Below are positions 1 to 8,480 of a stretch of DNA of 10,333 nt, one piece after another (the first letter of the stretch is position 1; every line of letters starts with the position of its first letter). The translations under genes and the position numbers were made by a program. The notes beneath the pieces were generated by a model that was not told where the DNA came from, searched no databases, and was given only the letters and a program-made list of their open reading frames with translations. The DNA is from Caldifarciminota bacterium (GTDB lineage: Bacteria; Hydrothermota; Tepidihabitantia; Tepidihabitantales; Tepidihabitantaceae), in assembly GCA_016935775.1 (NCBI GenBank), contig JAFGQF010000294.1:1-10333 (forward strand), in the 5' to 3' direction.

Positions 1-13
1 CGAGTGACGAATG
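1..13 (+). repeat. Short repeat core, copy A (cut by window edge)
   Basis: The first 13 bases read cgagtgacgaatg. The same 13-mer occurs at 61-73, and an 11-base version (cgagtgacgaa) occurs at 114-124. The distances between cores are 60 and 53 bases. Copy A may extend to the left beyond the window. Confidence 0.7.
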
Positions 14-34
14 CGCGGACACGCGAGGAGAGCC

Positions 35-73
35 GAAGCGGAATGGCGAAGTCCGAATGTCGAGTGACGAATG
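35..73 (+). repeat. Imperfect direct repeat, copy B
   Basis: The unit starts gaagcgg and ends gaatgtcgagtgacgaatg. It matches 86-124 closely, with one 2-base length difference and a few substitutions. The copies are unevenly spaced and only three are seen. The unit lies upstream of the S23-type gene and has no coding potential I can support. Confidence 0.75.
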
Positions 74-85
74 AACAGACACCGG

Positions 86-124
86 GAAGCGGCGAACGGT
101 GAAGTGCGAATGTCGAGTGACGAA
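86..124 (+). repeat. Imperfect direct repeat, copy C
   Basis: The unit starts gaagcgg and ends gcgaatgtcgagtgacgaa, matching copy B. It ends 46 bases before the chosen ATG of the four-helix-bundle gene. It also lies inside an upstream open extension of that gene's frame (from 99), which is one reason to reject the longer start. Confidence 0.75.
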
Positions 125-170
125 ATCAGACGCGGCGACGTGGGGCGATGCTGCGGGCCGAAGTGACCGG

Positions 171-521
171 ATGAAGACCGACCTGCCACAGCGAACCAGG
201 CGGTTCGCCCTTGATGTCATCCGGTACTGCGCCGGCCTGCCCCGGGAACAGGCCTTCCAGGTCATCGGGCGCCAGCTGGTGCGGTCGGCCACATCGGTCG
301 GTGCCAACTACCGTGCCGCCTGTCGCGCGCGGTCGCGGGCCGACTTCGTCAACAAGCTGGGAATCGTCGAGGAGGAGGCGGACGAAACCTCCTACTGGCT
401 GGAATTGCTGGCCGAGCTTCAGCCAGGCAGGTCAAAGGAACTCGGGCGGCTGTGTGATGAGGCCGGGCAGCTGACCGCGATCGTCGTGGCATCGAGAAAG
501 ACCGCGAGGAAGAGGAAGTGA
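171..521 (+). CDS. Four-helix-bundle protein, S23 / 23S rRNA intervening-sequence family
   Basis: The product has 116 residues, the usual size for the small four-helix-bundle family first described in intervening sequences of 23S rRNA genes (TIGR02436-type). The family also includes Avd of diversity-generating retroelements. Four helices can be predicted, at about residues 7-22, 28-54, 56-84 and 88-113. The family signature is clear: GRQLVRSATSVGANYRAAC (33-51), then an acidic stretch GIVEEEADE (64-72) and YWLELL (75-80). The C-terminus is basic (KTARKRK). The ATG at 171 is preferred over the one at 99 because homologs begin at this point, and the longer version would translate repeat copy C into an unrelated 24-residue leader. 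No good Shine-Dalgarno site precedes 171. The gene is not within an rRNA gene here. It lies between repeats A-C and an inverted repeat core at 576-588. Its molecular role is unknown; family members form pentameric barrels and some bind nucleic acid. Confidence 0.88.
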   Translation: MKTDLPQRTRRFALDVIRYCAGLPREQAFQVIGRQLVRSATSVGANYRAACRARSRADFVNKLGIVEEEADETSYWLELLAELQPGRSKELGRLCDEAGQLTAIVVASRKTARKRK

Positions 522-575
522 TAGCCGGCGGATGTTGCGGCCGGGCTTCCCGGGCGGGGAGCATTCGGCAATCGA

Positions 576-588
576 CATTCGTCACTCG
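576..588 (-). repeat. Inverted copy of the 5' repeat core, copy D
   Basis: cattcgtcactcg is the exact reverse complement of the 13-mer at 1-13 and 61-73. It lies 54 bases after the S23-type gene and 24 bases before the thiolase start. With copies A-C it brackets the S23 gene. Similarity extends weakly outside the 13-mer. Confidence 0.75.
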
Positions 589-600
589 CAAATGCGAAGA

Positions 601-606
601 AGGGAG
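601..606 (+). promoter_or_regulatory. Shine-Dalgarno site of the thiolase gene
   Basis: AGGGAG, within the purine run 596-606, lies 6 bases before the ATG at 613. It selects this start over the in-frame upstream codon at 532, which would place repeat D inside the protein. Confidence 0.8.
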
Positions 607-612
607 TACCCG

Positions 613-1809
613 ATGACGATTGGCAAGGCGAAAGAAACAGTGATACTGGCGGCGGTGCGGACGCCGGTAGGAAGGTTCCTGGGCGGGCTGGCGTCGCTGC
701 GGGCGCCCGACCTGGGCGCGATCGCCATCAAGGAGGCGATGAAGCGGTCCGGGGCGGACGCAGCGGCGGTGGACGGCGTGATAATGGGCAACGTCTGCCC
801 GGCGGGCATCGGCCAGGCGCCGGCGCGCCAGGCCGCGGTGCACAGCGGGCTCAAGCCCGAAATCCCGGCGCTGACCGTCAACAAGGTCTGCGGCTCGGGG
901 ATGATCGCCGTGTCGCTCGGCTGCCAGATGATCAAGGCCGGCGACGCGAAGCTGGTGGTTGCGGGCGGGCAGGAGTCGATGTCGAACGTGCCCTACTACC
1001 TGAAGACCCTGCGCAACGGCCAGAAGATGGGCGACGCCAGGCTGCAGGACGGGATGATCTACGACGGGCTCTGGGATCACTTCGGCGACACCCACATGGG
1101 CGAGCTGGGCGACTTCACGGCGAAGAACTCGGGGATAACCCGCGAGGAGCAGGACCAGTGGGCGTTCGGCAGCCACCAGAAAGCGGTCGCGGCCATCAAG
1201 GAAGGCAGGTTCAAGGACGAGATCATCCCGGTTTCGATCCCGCAGCGCAAGGGAGACCCGGTGGTCGTTGACACCGACGAGGGACCGCGGGCCGACACGA
1301 CGCTGGAGCGGCTGGCGAAGCTGCGACCGGTGTTCACGAAGGACGGGACGGTGACCGCGGGCAACGCGTCGTCGATCAACGACGGCGCGGCGGCGGTGGT
1401 GCTCGCGTCCGAAGCCTATGCCCGGGAACAGGAGCTGAAGCCGGTTGCCCGGGTCATCGCCTACTCGACCGGCAGCGTCGAGCCGAAGATGCTGTTCTAT
1501 GCGCCGGTGAAGGCTGTCAAGACGCTGCTGGAACTGCAGGGCGTCGGGCTGGACCATTTCGACCTGATCGAGCTGAACGAGGCGTTCGCTTCGCAGGTGC
1601 TGGCCGACTCCAAGGAGCTGGGCTGGGATATGAGCAAGCTGAACGTCAACGGCAGCGGCATCTCGATGGGCCACCCGATTGGCTGTTCCGGCGCCCGTAT
1701 CCTCGTCACCCTGCTGCACGCCCTCAGGAACCGCGGCCTCGCGAAGGGCCTGGCGGCGATCTGCCTGGGCGGCGGCGAGGCGACGGCGATGAGCGTCGAG
1801 CTGCTCTAG
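613..1809 (+). CDS. Acetyl-CoA C-acetyltransferase (biosynthetic-type thiolase)
   Basis: This is a 398-residue thiolase, close to the 390-400 usual for the cytoplasmic enzyme that condenses two acetyl-CoA to acetoacetyl-CoA and runs the reverse reaction. The N-terminus after the Shine-Dalgarno-supported ATG gives the typical ILAAVRTPVGRF (11-22). The nucleophilic cysteine is C93 in NKVCGSGM. The NEAFA motif carries N322, GHPIGCSGAR carries H354, and C384 lies in ICLGGGEA, so the full catalytic set is present. The segment before the active-site histidine is NGSGISMGHP, a known variant of the more common NGGAIALGHP. Substrate could be short-chain 3-ketoacyl-CoA in general rather than only acetoacetyl-CoA, which the sequence alone does not decide. 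No other fatty-acid or polyhydroxybutyrate gene is nearby. The following tsaE starts 5 bases after the stop, so the two are probably co-transcribed although functionally unrelated. Confidence 0.95.
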   Translation: MTIGKAKETVILAAVRTPVGRFLGGLASLRAPDLGAIAIKEAMKRSGADAAAVDGVIMGNVCPAGIGQAPARQAAVHSGLKPEIPALTVNKVCGSGMIAVSLGCQMIKAGDAKLVVAGGQESMSNVPYYLKTLRNGQKMGDARLQDGMIYDGLWDHFGDTHMGELGDFTAKNSGITREEQDQWAFGSHQKAVAAIKEGRFKDEIIPVSIPQRKGDPVVVDTDEGPRADTTLERLAKLRPVFTKDGTVTAGNASSINDGAAAVVLASEAYAREQELKPVARVIAYSTGSVEPKMLFYAPVKAVKTLLELQGVGLDHFDLIELNEAFASQVLADSKELGWDMSKLNVNGSGISMGHPIGCSGARILVTLLHALRNRGLAKGLAAICLGGGEATAMSVELL

Positions 1810-2183
1810 CAGGCTTGGTCTACACGACCGGCAGCGCGGCCGAGACGATGAGTCTCGGCCGCCGGCTTGCCGGCCGGCTCGGGCCGGGCGCGGTGGTGGC
1901 GTTCCACGGCGAACTCGGCAGCGGCAAGACGACGATGATCAAGGGCGTCTGCGCCGGGCTGGGCGTGACCGAGACGGTGAAGAGCCCGTCGTTTGTCATC
2001 GCGACCGAGTACGCCGGCCGGTTGCCGGTGTTCCATCTTGACCTGTACCGGGTAGCGGCCGACGCCGAGCTGGACGAGCTTGGACTTGACGAGTACTTTG
2101 ACGGCGGCGGAGTCTGCCTTGTCGAGTGGGCCGAGCGCTGCGAGGCGCTGCTGCCGGCGGACGCTGTCCGGGTGCGGCTGGAG

Positions 2184-5192
<3,009 letters not shown>

Positions 5193-5198
5193 CGGCGG

Positions 5199-5204
5199 AT
5201 TATA
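5199..5204 (-). promoter_or_regulatory. Probable -10 element of a leaderless mfd promoter
   Basis: On the - strand a perfect TATAAT occupies 5204 to 5199, exactly 6 bases before the GTG at 5192. A start site about 7 bases after the hexamer would be the G of GTG. The -35 region is weak: TTTTCT at 5227-5222 with a 17-base spacer matches TTGACA at 3 of 6 positions. No Shine-Dalgarno site lies in the gap. Confidence 0.6.
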
Positions 5205-5236
5205 GCGGGAGGGGAAGCGACAGAAAAGCGGTCCGG

Positions 5237-5264
5237 AAAACGAGAGGGGGGCCTGGGCCCCCCT
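5237..5264 (-). terminator. Probable intrinsic terminator of the lysine-rich protein gene
   Basis: A G/C hairpin lies at 5245-5264: AGGGGGG(C) pairs with (G)CCCCCCT around a 4-base loop. On the - strand it is followed by CTCG and then four T residues (5240-5237). It lies 20 bases after the stop of the lysine-rich gene and before the mfd promoter. The T run is short and offset from the stem, so it may be an inefficient terminator. Confidence 0.5.
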
Positions 5265-5283
5265 CCGGCAGACTGAGCGCCTG

Positions 5284-5544
5284 CTACTTCTTCTTCTTGG
5301 CCGGCGCCTTCTTGGCCGGCTTCTTCTTGGCCGGGGCCTTCTTCGCCGGCGACTTCTTCTTCGCCACCTTCTTCTTGGCGGCCTTCTTCACCGGCTTCTT
5401 GGCTGCCTTCTTCTTCATCGGGGTCTTTTTCTTGGCAACCTTCTTGACAGCCTTCTTCTTGGCCGGGGCCTTCTTCGCCGGCTTCTTGGTCACCTTCTTC
5501 TTGGCGACCTTCTTCTTGGCGGGCTTCTTCTTCGCTACTGCCAT
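5284..5544 (-). CDS. Lysine/alanine/proline-rich histone H1-like protein
   Basis: The 86-residue product consists of only seven amino acids. By my count there are 45 Lys (52%), about 20 Ala, 9 Pro, 7 Val and a few Thr, Ser and Met, with no acidic residue, no Arg and no aromatic residue. It is built from short units such as PAKKAPAKKK, VAKKK and AAKKPVKK, resembling the tails of eukaryotic H1 and bacterial Hc1/AlgP/HU-tail proteins. No folded domain is present: the whole protein is a tail. Lysine is encoded almost only by AAG. The likely role is non-specific DNA or RNA binding and nucleoid compaction, which is inferred from composition. The start is well supported by AAAGGAGG a few bases upstream. 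The gene has its own promoter (5568-5595) and a probable terminator, so it seems monocistronic and well expressed. Low complexity makes homology assignment unreliable, but the clean start signals argue for a real gene. Confidence 0.85.
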   Translation of the reverse strand: MAVAKKKPAKKKVAKKKVTKKPAKKAPAKKKAVKKVAKKKTPMKKKAAKKPVKKAAKKKVAKKKSPAKKAPAKKKPAKKAPAKKKK

Positions 5545-5548
5545 CGGA

Positions 5549-5556
5549 CCTCCTTT
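5549..5556 (-). promoter_or_regulatory. Strong Shine-Dalgarno site of the lysine-rich gene
   Basis: On the - strand AAAGGAGG occupies 5556 to 5549, 4 bases before the ATG at 5544. It is the best ribosome-binding site in the window and fixes this start. Confidence 0.85.
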
Positions 5557-5567
5557 GTTGGTAGCTC

Positions 5568-5595
5568 ATAGTAGGCCGGAATGGTTTCTTGTCAA
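5568..5595 (-). promoter_or_regulatory. Sigma70-type promoter of the lysine-rich gene
   Basis: On the - strand TTGACA (5595-5590), a 16-base spacer and TACTAT (5573-5568) form a good -35/-10 pair. The predicted transcript start near 5561 leaves a leader of about 17 bases that contains the Shine-Dalgarno site. An imperfect palindrome lies directly upstream of the -35 (5602-5620). Confidence 0.75.
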
Positions 5596-5601
5596 GGGTT
5601 T

Positions 5602-5620
5602 TTCGACGATTCTCGTTGAA
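5602..5620 (-). promoter_or_regulatory. Imperfect palindrome upstream of the -35 box
   Basis: TTCAACGA-GAA-TCGTCGAA on the - strand has 8-base arms around a 3-base centre with one mismatch. It ends 6 bases before the -35 of the lysine-rich gene's promoter, a position typical of an activator or regulator site. It is not followed by a T run, so it is unlikely to be the terminator of the preceding PorV-like gene. Confidence 0.35.
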
Positions 5621-5681
5621 CGACCCGGGTAGTTTGCGCTGGGAACTCTGTCAATTCTCCTTCGCGGCCGGGGAGAGAGGG

Positions 5682-7076
5682 CTATTTTGCAAGCCGGAAG
5701 CTGCGTTCAGTGATTGCGCCCGGAACAACGTCAAGGGAGCAGGACTGCGGCAGCCAGTCGGATTCCGGACCGAAGGCTTCGAACCGGTAGCGGCCCGCCG
5801 GCAGGTCGCGCAGCGCGAACGAACCGGTGTTCCCGGGCACCAGTTGCTCGCCGTAGACCGGGCCGCGATAGACGATCGTGCCGCCGATCGGCTGGCCGGT
5901 CGCGGCGTCGTAGAGAGTTCCCCAGACAGTACCGTACTCGAGCGGCGTCAGCGCAAGCGTCGCGTACTGCTCGCGGTCGCCGAGCACGTGCAGGGTGTCG
6001 ATGCGCGGTTCGTAGCCGGGGCAGGCGGTGCGGATCAGCAGTCGGCCGGGCAGCAGGCCGGTGACCGTCAGCTTGCCGTCCCGGCGGGTGTCGGCGGCCA
6101 GCTCGGTCACGCCCTCGAGCACCACCCGCGCCCGCAACGGCTGCATTGTCGGCCGGTCAAGCGTCCGGATGTGGACGATGCCATCGCCGCGACGCGGGAT
6201 GCGGGCTTCGATGCCGAGCCGGTGGATTGTCCCGAGCGGGCCGTTGGGCGCTACCGAGTAGTCGAGTCCGATGCCGCCGGCCTCGAGCCCAAGCCCGGCG
6301 GTCAGTCCTCCGGGCCAGCCGAGCGAGCCGATGTCGGCCGGACCGGTGCGGTAGCCGGCGCGCAGGGCCAGCAGCCGGACCGGCCGGTACTCGATGCCGG
6401 CCCGGTATTCGAGCCTGCCGTCGAGCGGCAGCACTCCGTCGAGCGTGCCGACCAGCTCGCGCCAGCGGCCGCGGACGCCGACCCCGACCTCGGCCGGCAT
6501 CTCTTCCCAGGCGCCGGGATAGCGGACCACGCCGAAGTTGCGGCCGGCGACGCCGACGCTCAGGAAGTCAAGGGGCCGACCGAGGAACCCGATGTCGAAC
6601 CCGCCGCCATACCCGCTTGACGTGTGGAGGGACTGGTAGACGCCCTTGAGCCCGAGGCCCAGATGCCAGCGGCCGGCGATGGTGCCGCCGTAGCCGATGC
6701 CGGCCAGCGTCGTCCAGGTCGAGAAGGTACCGCCCGGCTCGTTGCGTTCGTTCCAGTACTCGATGTCCCGCTCGCCGCTGTAGAGCAGCTGGAGCGCGAG
6801 CGCGCCGGCGCCGGCCGGGAAAGCGAGCTGGACCAGTTCGTCCCGGGTCGAACCGAACCACTCGTGGTGCTGCGCGGCGAGCCGGTAGTCGCGCAGCTGG
6901 CCGAGGCCGGCCGGGTTCCAGTGGAGCGCGGACGCGTCGTCGGCCAGGGCGGTCCAGGCTTCGCCCATCGCCGCGGGCCGCGGGCCGGGACCGTTGCGGA
7001 GCAGCGTCAAGACCGGCGTGCCGCTCGTGCCGAAGCCGAGCACCCCGGTCAGCGCGAGGACGATAACGCCCGTCAT
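5682..7076 (-). CDS. PorV/PorQ-family outer-membrane barrel protein with two C-terminal regulatory-like domains
   Basis: The 464-residue product starts with a hydrophobic stretch (about 3-20) that looks like an export signal but lacks the usual basic N-region. The family hallmark follows: GPRPAAMGEAWTALADD (31-47) then ALHWNPAGLGQL (50-61), as in PorV/PorQ/UPF0164 proteins. About residues 60-295 are alternating Gly/aromatic beta strands fitting an outer-membrane barrel. Two small beta-sandwich domains of the carboxypeptidase-regulatory or PEGA type follow, at about 298-376 (LLPGRLLIRTACPGYEP) and 381-463 (GTLYDAATGQPIGGTIV, LRDLPAGRYRFEAFGP). In type IX secretion PorV accepts cargo at the outer membrane, but whether this protein does so is inference. 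The ATG overlaps the preceding gene's TGA as TGATG, with GAGG at 7085-7082 as Shine-Dalgarno site, so translation is coupled to the secreted protein upstream. The extra C-terminal domains are not part of classical PorV. Confidence 0.82.
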   Translation of the reverse strand: MTGVIVLALTGVLGFGTSGTPVLTLLRNGPGPRPAAMGEAWTALADDASALHWNPAGLGQLRDYRLAAQHHEWFGSTRDELVQLAFPAGAGALALQLLYSGERDIEYWNERNEPGGTFSTWTTLAGIGYGGTIAGRWHLGLGLKGVYQSLHTSSGYGGGFDIGFLGRPLDFLSVGVAGRNFGVVRYPGAWEEMPAEVGVGVRGRWRELVGTLDGVLPLDGRLEYRAGIEYRPVRLLALRAGYRTGPADIGSLGWPGGLTAGLGLEAGGIGLDYSVAPNGPLGTIHRLGIEARIPRRGDGIVHIRTLDRPTMQPLRARVVLEGVTELAADTRRDGKLTVTGLLPGRLLIRTACPGYEPRIDTLHVLGDREQYATLALTPLEYGTVWGTLYDAATGQPIGGTIVYRGPVYGEQLVPGNTGSFALRDLPAGRYRFEAFGPESDWLPQSCSLDVVPGAITERSFRLAK

Positions 7077-8446
7077 CAGGGCCTCGATACTACCAGCCGG
7101 CCGGTTGCCTGTTCGAACGCGTTGTCATTTTCGTAGTCGACCACGTAATGGTAAGTCCCGGGCGCCAGGCGCTCGCCCCCGGCGGATGTCGTTGTCCAGC
7201 GGAAAACGTGGGCGCCGGCGTCCAGTTCGCGCCCGTCCAAGATCCGGGCGATGAGCCTGCCGGAACGTTCGTAGATTGCGAGGCTGACCGTGCCCGGTTC
7301 GGGCAGCCCGATGACGAACCGGGTCGCGTCCTCGCAGGGATTGGGGTAGTTGTGGACTTCGAAGTCGGGGACCAGGGTGAGCGCGATGACGGCGTTGTCG
7401 GCGACCAGGCTTTCGGCCCGGGCGAAGCCCTGGACGACCAGCCGTTCCTCGGTCTGCGCGGCAGTGTCGCCGGCAAGCGCGGCGCGCGCTCGCACCCGCA
7501 GCCGGAAAGGACATCGAGAGTCCGGGTCGAGGAAGCCGAGGTCCGGGATGCCGTCGTTGTCGCTGTCCCGGAGCGGGTCGGTGCCGGTCGAGTCGAAGAG
7601 TTCGGCGCTCCAGCCCGGCGGCGCGGCGACCGGCAGGAGGGCCACGATGTCGCCGGCGCTTCCCTGGATCTCGGCATAGAAGTCGTAGTCCCGAGTTTCG
7701 CCCGCCCGGATCAGGCCCGACTGGTCGCGTTCGATGAAAAGGAGGAGCGGTTGCAGCACCTGGATTGAGACCTGCTGCTGGTCGTTTCCGGGCCTGGAAT
7801 CTGAAGCGAGCCGGGTCGAGCAACTCGCGATGTACAGGCCGGCGACCGCAGTCCAGTCGGGGAATGTGACCTCGACCGCCGAGTTGGACGCCAACGATTC
7901 GACGGTGACGGTCCGGTCATAGAGCGGCGGAATGCGCATCCGGACATCGAAGTAACGTTCGATTGCGGCGCCGCGGTTGTGGACCAGCGCCCGCGGGGCG
8001 ATGATTTCGCCGGCCCGGGAGACCACCGGAGGAGAGAGAATGTCGATGACGCTCAGGTCGTGCGGGGGCAGGCGCGTAACCTCGACTTGCCCGACCGAGG
8101 TATCGTTGGACGGGTTCTGGTCGCCGGCGAGCAGGGTCACCGCGACCACCGGCAGCCGGCCCACCGGGCCGGCAGACCACTCGGGGAAGGTGACCACGCT
8201 CGTTTGGCCGGCGGGCAGCGTGACGGACCTGGTTTCCGAGTAGCCGGACCCGATCATCAGCCTGACCTCGAAGACCTCGGCGGCACTGCCGTTGTTGCGA
8301 ACCGCGGCCAGCGGGACCGTTGCCATCCCCGAGTCGATTGTCCCGCGCGGCTGGATTATTGAATCAAGAGCGACATCGCTGTAGGCGGCCGGCAGCGCCG
8401 CCGGCAGGATGAGCAGGGCCAGTGCCGGTCCGGCGCGCAACCTCAC
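7076..8446 (-). CDS. Secreted protein with CARDB-like domains and a FlgD-like/T9SS-type C-terminal domain
   Basis: The 456-residue product has a signal peptide (about 1-21: two Arg, then ALALLILPAALPAA). Two tandem Ig-like domains of CARDB type follow, at about 22-126 and 129-230. They share the pattern AxVRNNG / ALVHNRG, then VTFPEW / VTFPDW, then a strand leading to NDTS / NDQQ. A third domain (235-357) contains an Asp-rich loop DPLRDSDNDGIPDL (290-303), like calcium-binding type-3 repeats. The C-terminus (366-455) begins NYPNPC and contains AIYERSGRLIARIL and APGTYHYVVDY, the pattern of FlgD-like Ig domains used as C-terminal sorting signals in T9SS-like systems. It probably ends up at the cell surface or outside; no enzymatic motif is visible. 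The start is a GTG with no Shine-Dalgarno site and a TAGAAT 6 bases upstream. The stop overlaps the start of the PorV-like gene. Confidence 0.85.
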   Translation of the reverse strand: MRLRAGPALALLILPAALPAAYSDVALDSIIQPRGTIDSGMATVPLAAVRNNGSAAEVFEVRLMIGSGYSETRSVTLPAGQTSVVTFPEWSAGPVGRLPVVAVTLLAGDQNPSNDTSVGQVEVTRLPPHDLSVIDILSPPVVSRAGEIIAPRALVHNRGAAIERYFDVRMRIPPLYDRTVTVESLASNSAVEVTFPDWTAVAGLYIASCSTRLASDSRPGNDQQQVSIQVLQPLLLFIERDQSGLIRAGETRDYDFYAEIQGSAGDIVALLPVAAPPGWSAELFDSTGTDPLRDSDNDGIPDLGFLDPDSRCPFRLRVRARAALAGDTAAQTEERLVVQGFARAESLVADNAVIALTLVPDFEVHNYPNPCEDATRFVIGLPEPGTVSLAIYERSGRLIARILDGRELDAGAHVFRWTTTSAGGERLAPGTYHYVVDYENDNAFEQATGRLVVSRP

Positions 8447-8452
8447 GGAGCG

Positions 8453-8480
8453 ATTCTAGGAGTCCTGTCCAGGCAGTCAA
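8453..8480 (-). promoter_or_regulatory. Sigma70-type promoter predicted to give a leaderless mRNA
   Basis: On the - strand TTGACT (8480-8475), a 16-base spacer and TAGAAT (8458-8453) each match consensus at 5 of 6 positions. The -10 ends 6 bases before the GTG at 8446, so the predicted transcript begins at or next to the start codon. The TGA stop of the upstream YfhO-like gene (8479-8477) lies inside the -35 hexamer. Confidence 0.65.

Noticed and set aside
1..124. Possible CRISPR array
   Set aside because: There are only three copies with uneven spacing (60 and 53 bases between cores). Similarity extends into the would-be spacers, and there are no cas genes.
99..170. N-terminal extension of the S23-type protein from the ATG at 99
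   Set aside because: It would translate repeat copy C and give a leader absent from the family. The ATG at 171 matches the normal start of the family.
541..553. Hairpin ccggg-ctt-cccgg as a terminator after the S23-type gene
   Set aside because: The stem has only 5 pairs and no T run follows. Such hairpins are common by chance at this GC content.
572..599. Promoter for the thiolase inside repeat D (TCGACA as -35)
   Set aside because: No -10-like hexamer occurs at 16-18 bases spacing. The match to -35 is explained by the repeat sequence.
1651..1700. Unusual residues before the active-site histidine of the thiolase (NGSGISMGHP)
   Set aside because: NGSGIS-type variants occur in many genuine acetyl-CoA acetyltransferases, and all catalytic residues are present, so this is not evidence of a new function.
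349..1719. A 456-codon open frame on the - strand opposite the S23-type gene and thiolase
   Set aside because: It is His/Arg/Leu-rich, has no domain, and crosses two real genes and repeat D. It is a GC-driven shadow.
5649..5654. A second TTGACA box (- strand) between the PorV-like and lysine-rich genes
   Set aside because: No acceptable -10 hexamer lies 16-18 bases downstream. A 20-codon frame from its TTG has only a poorly spaced purine run before it and no recognisable product.
5589..6620. A 343-codon open frame on the + strand opposite the PorV-like gene
   Set aside because: The product is Arg/Ala/Gln-rich with no motif, while the opposite strand has clear family signatures and a Shine-Dalgarno-supported start.
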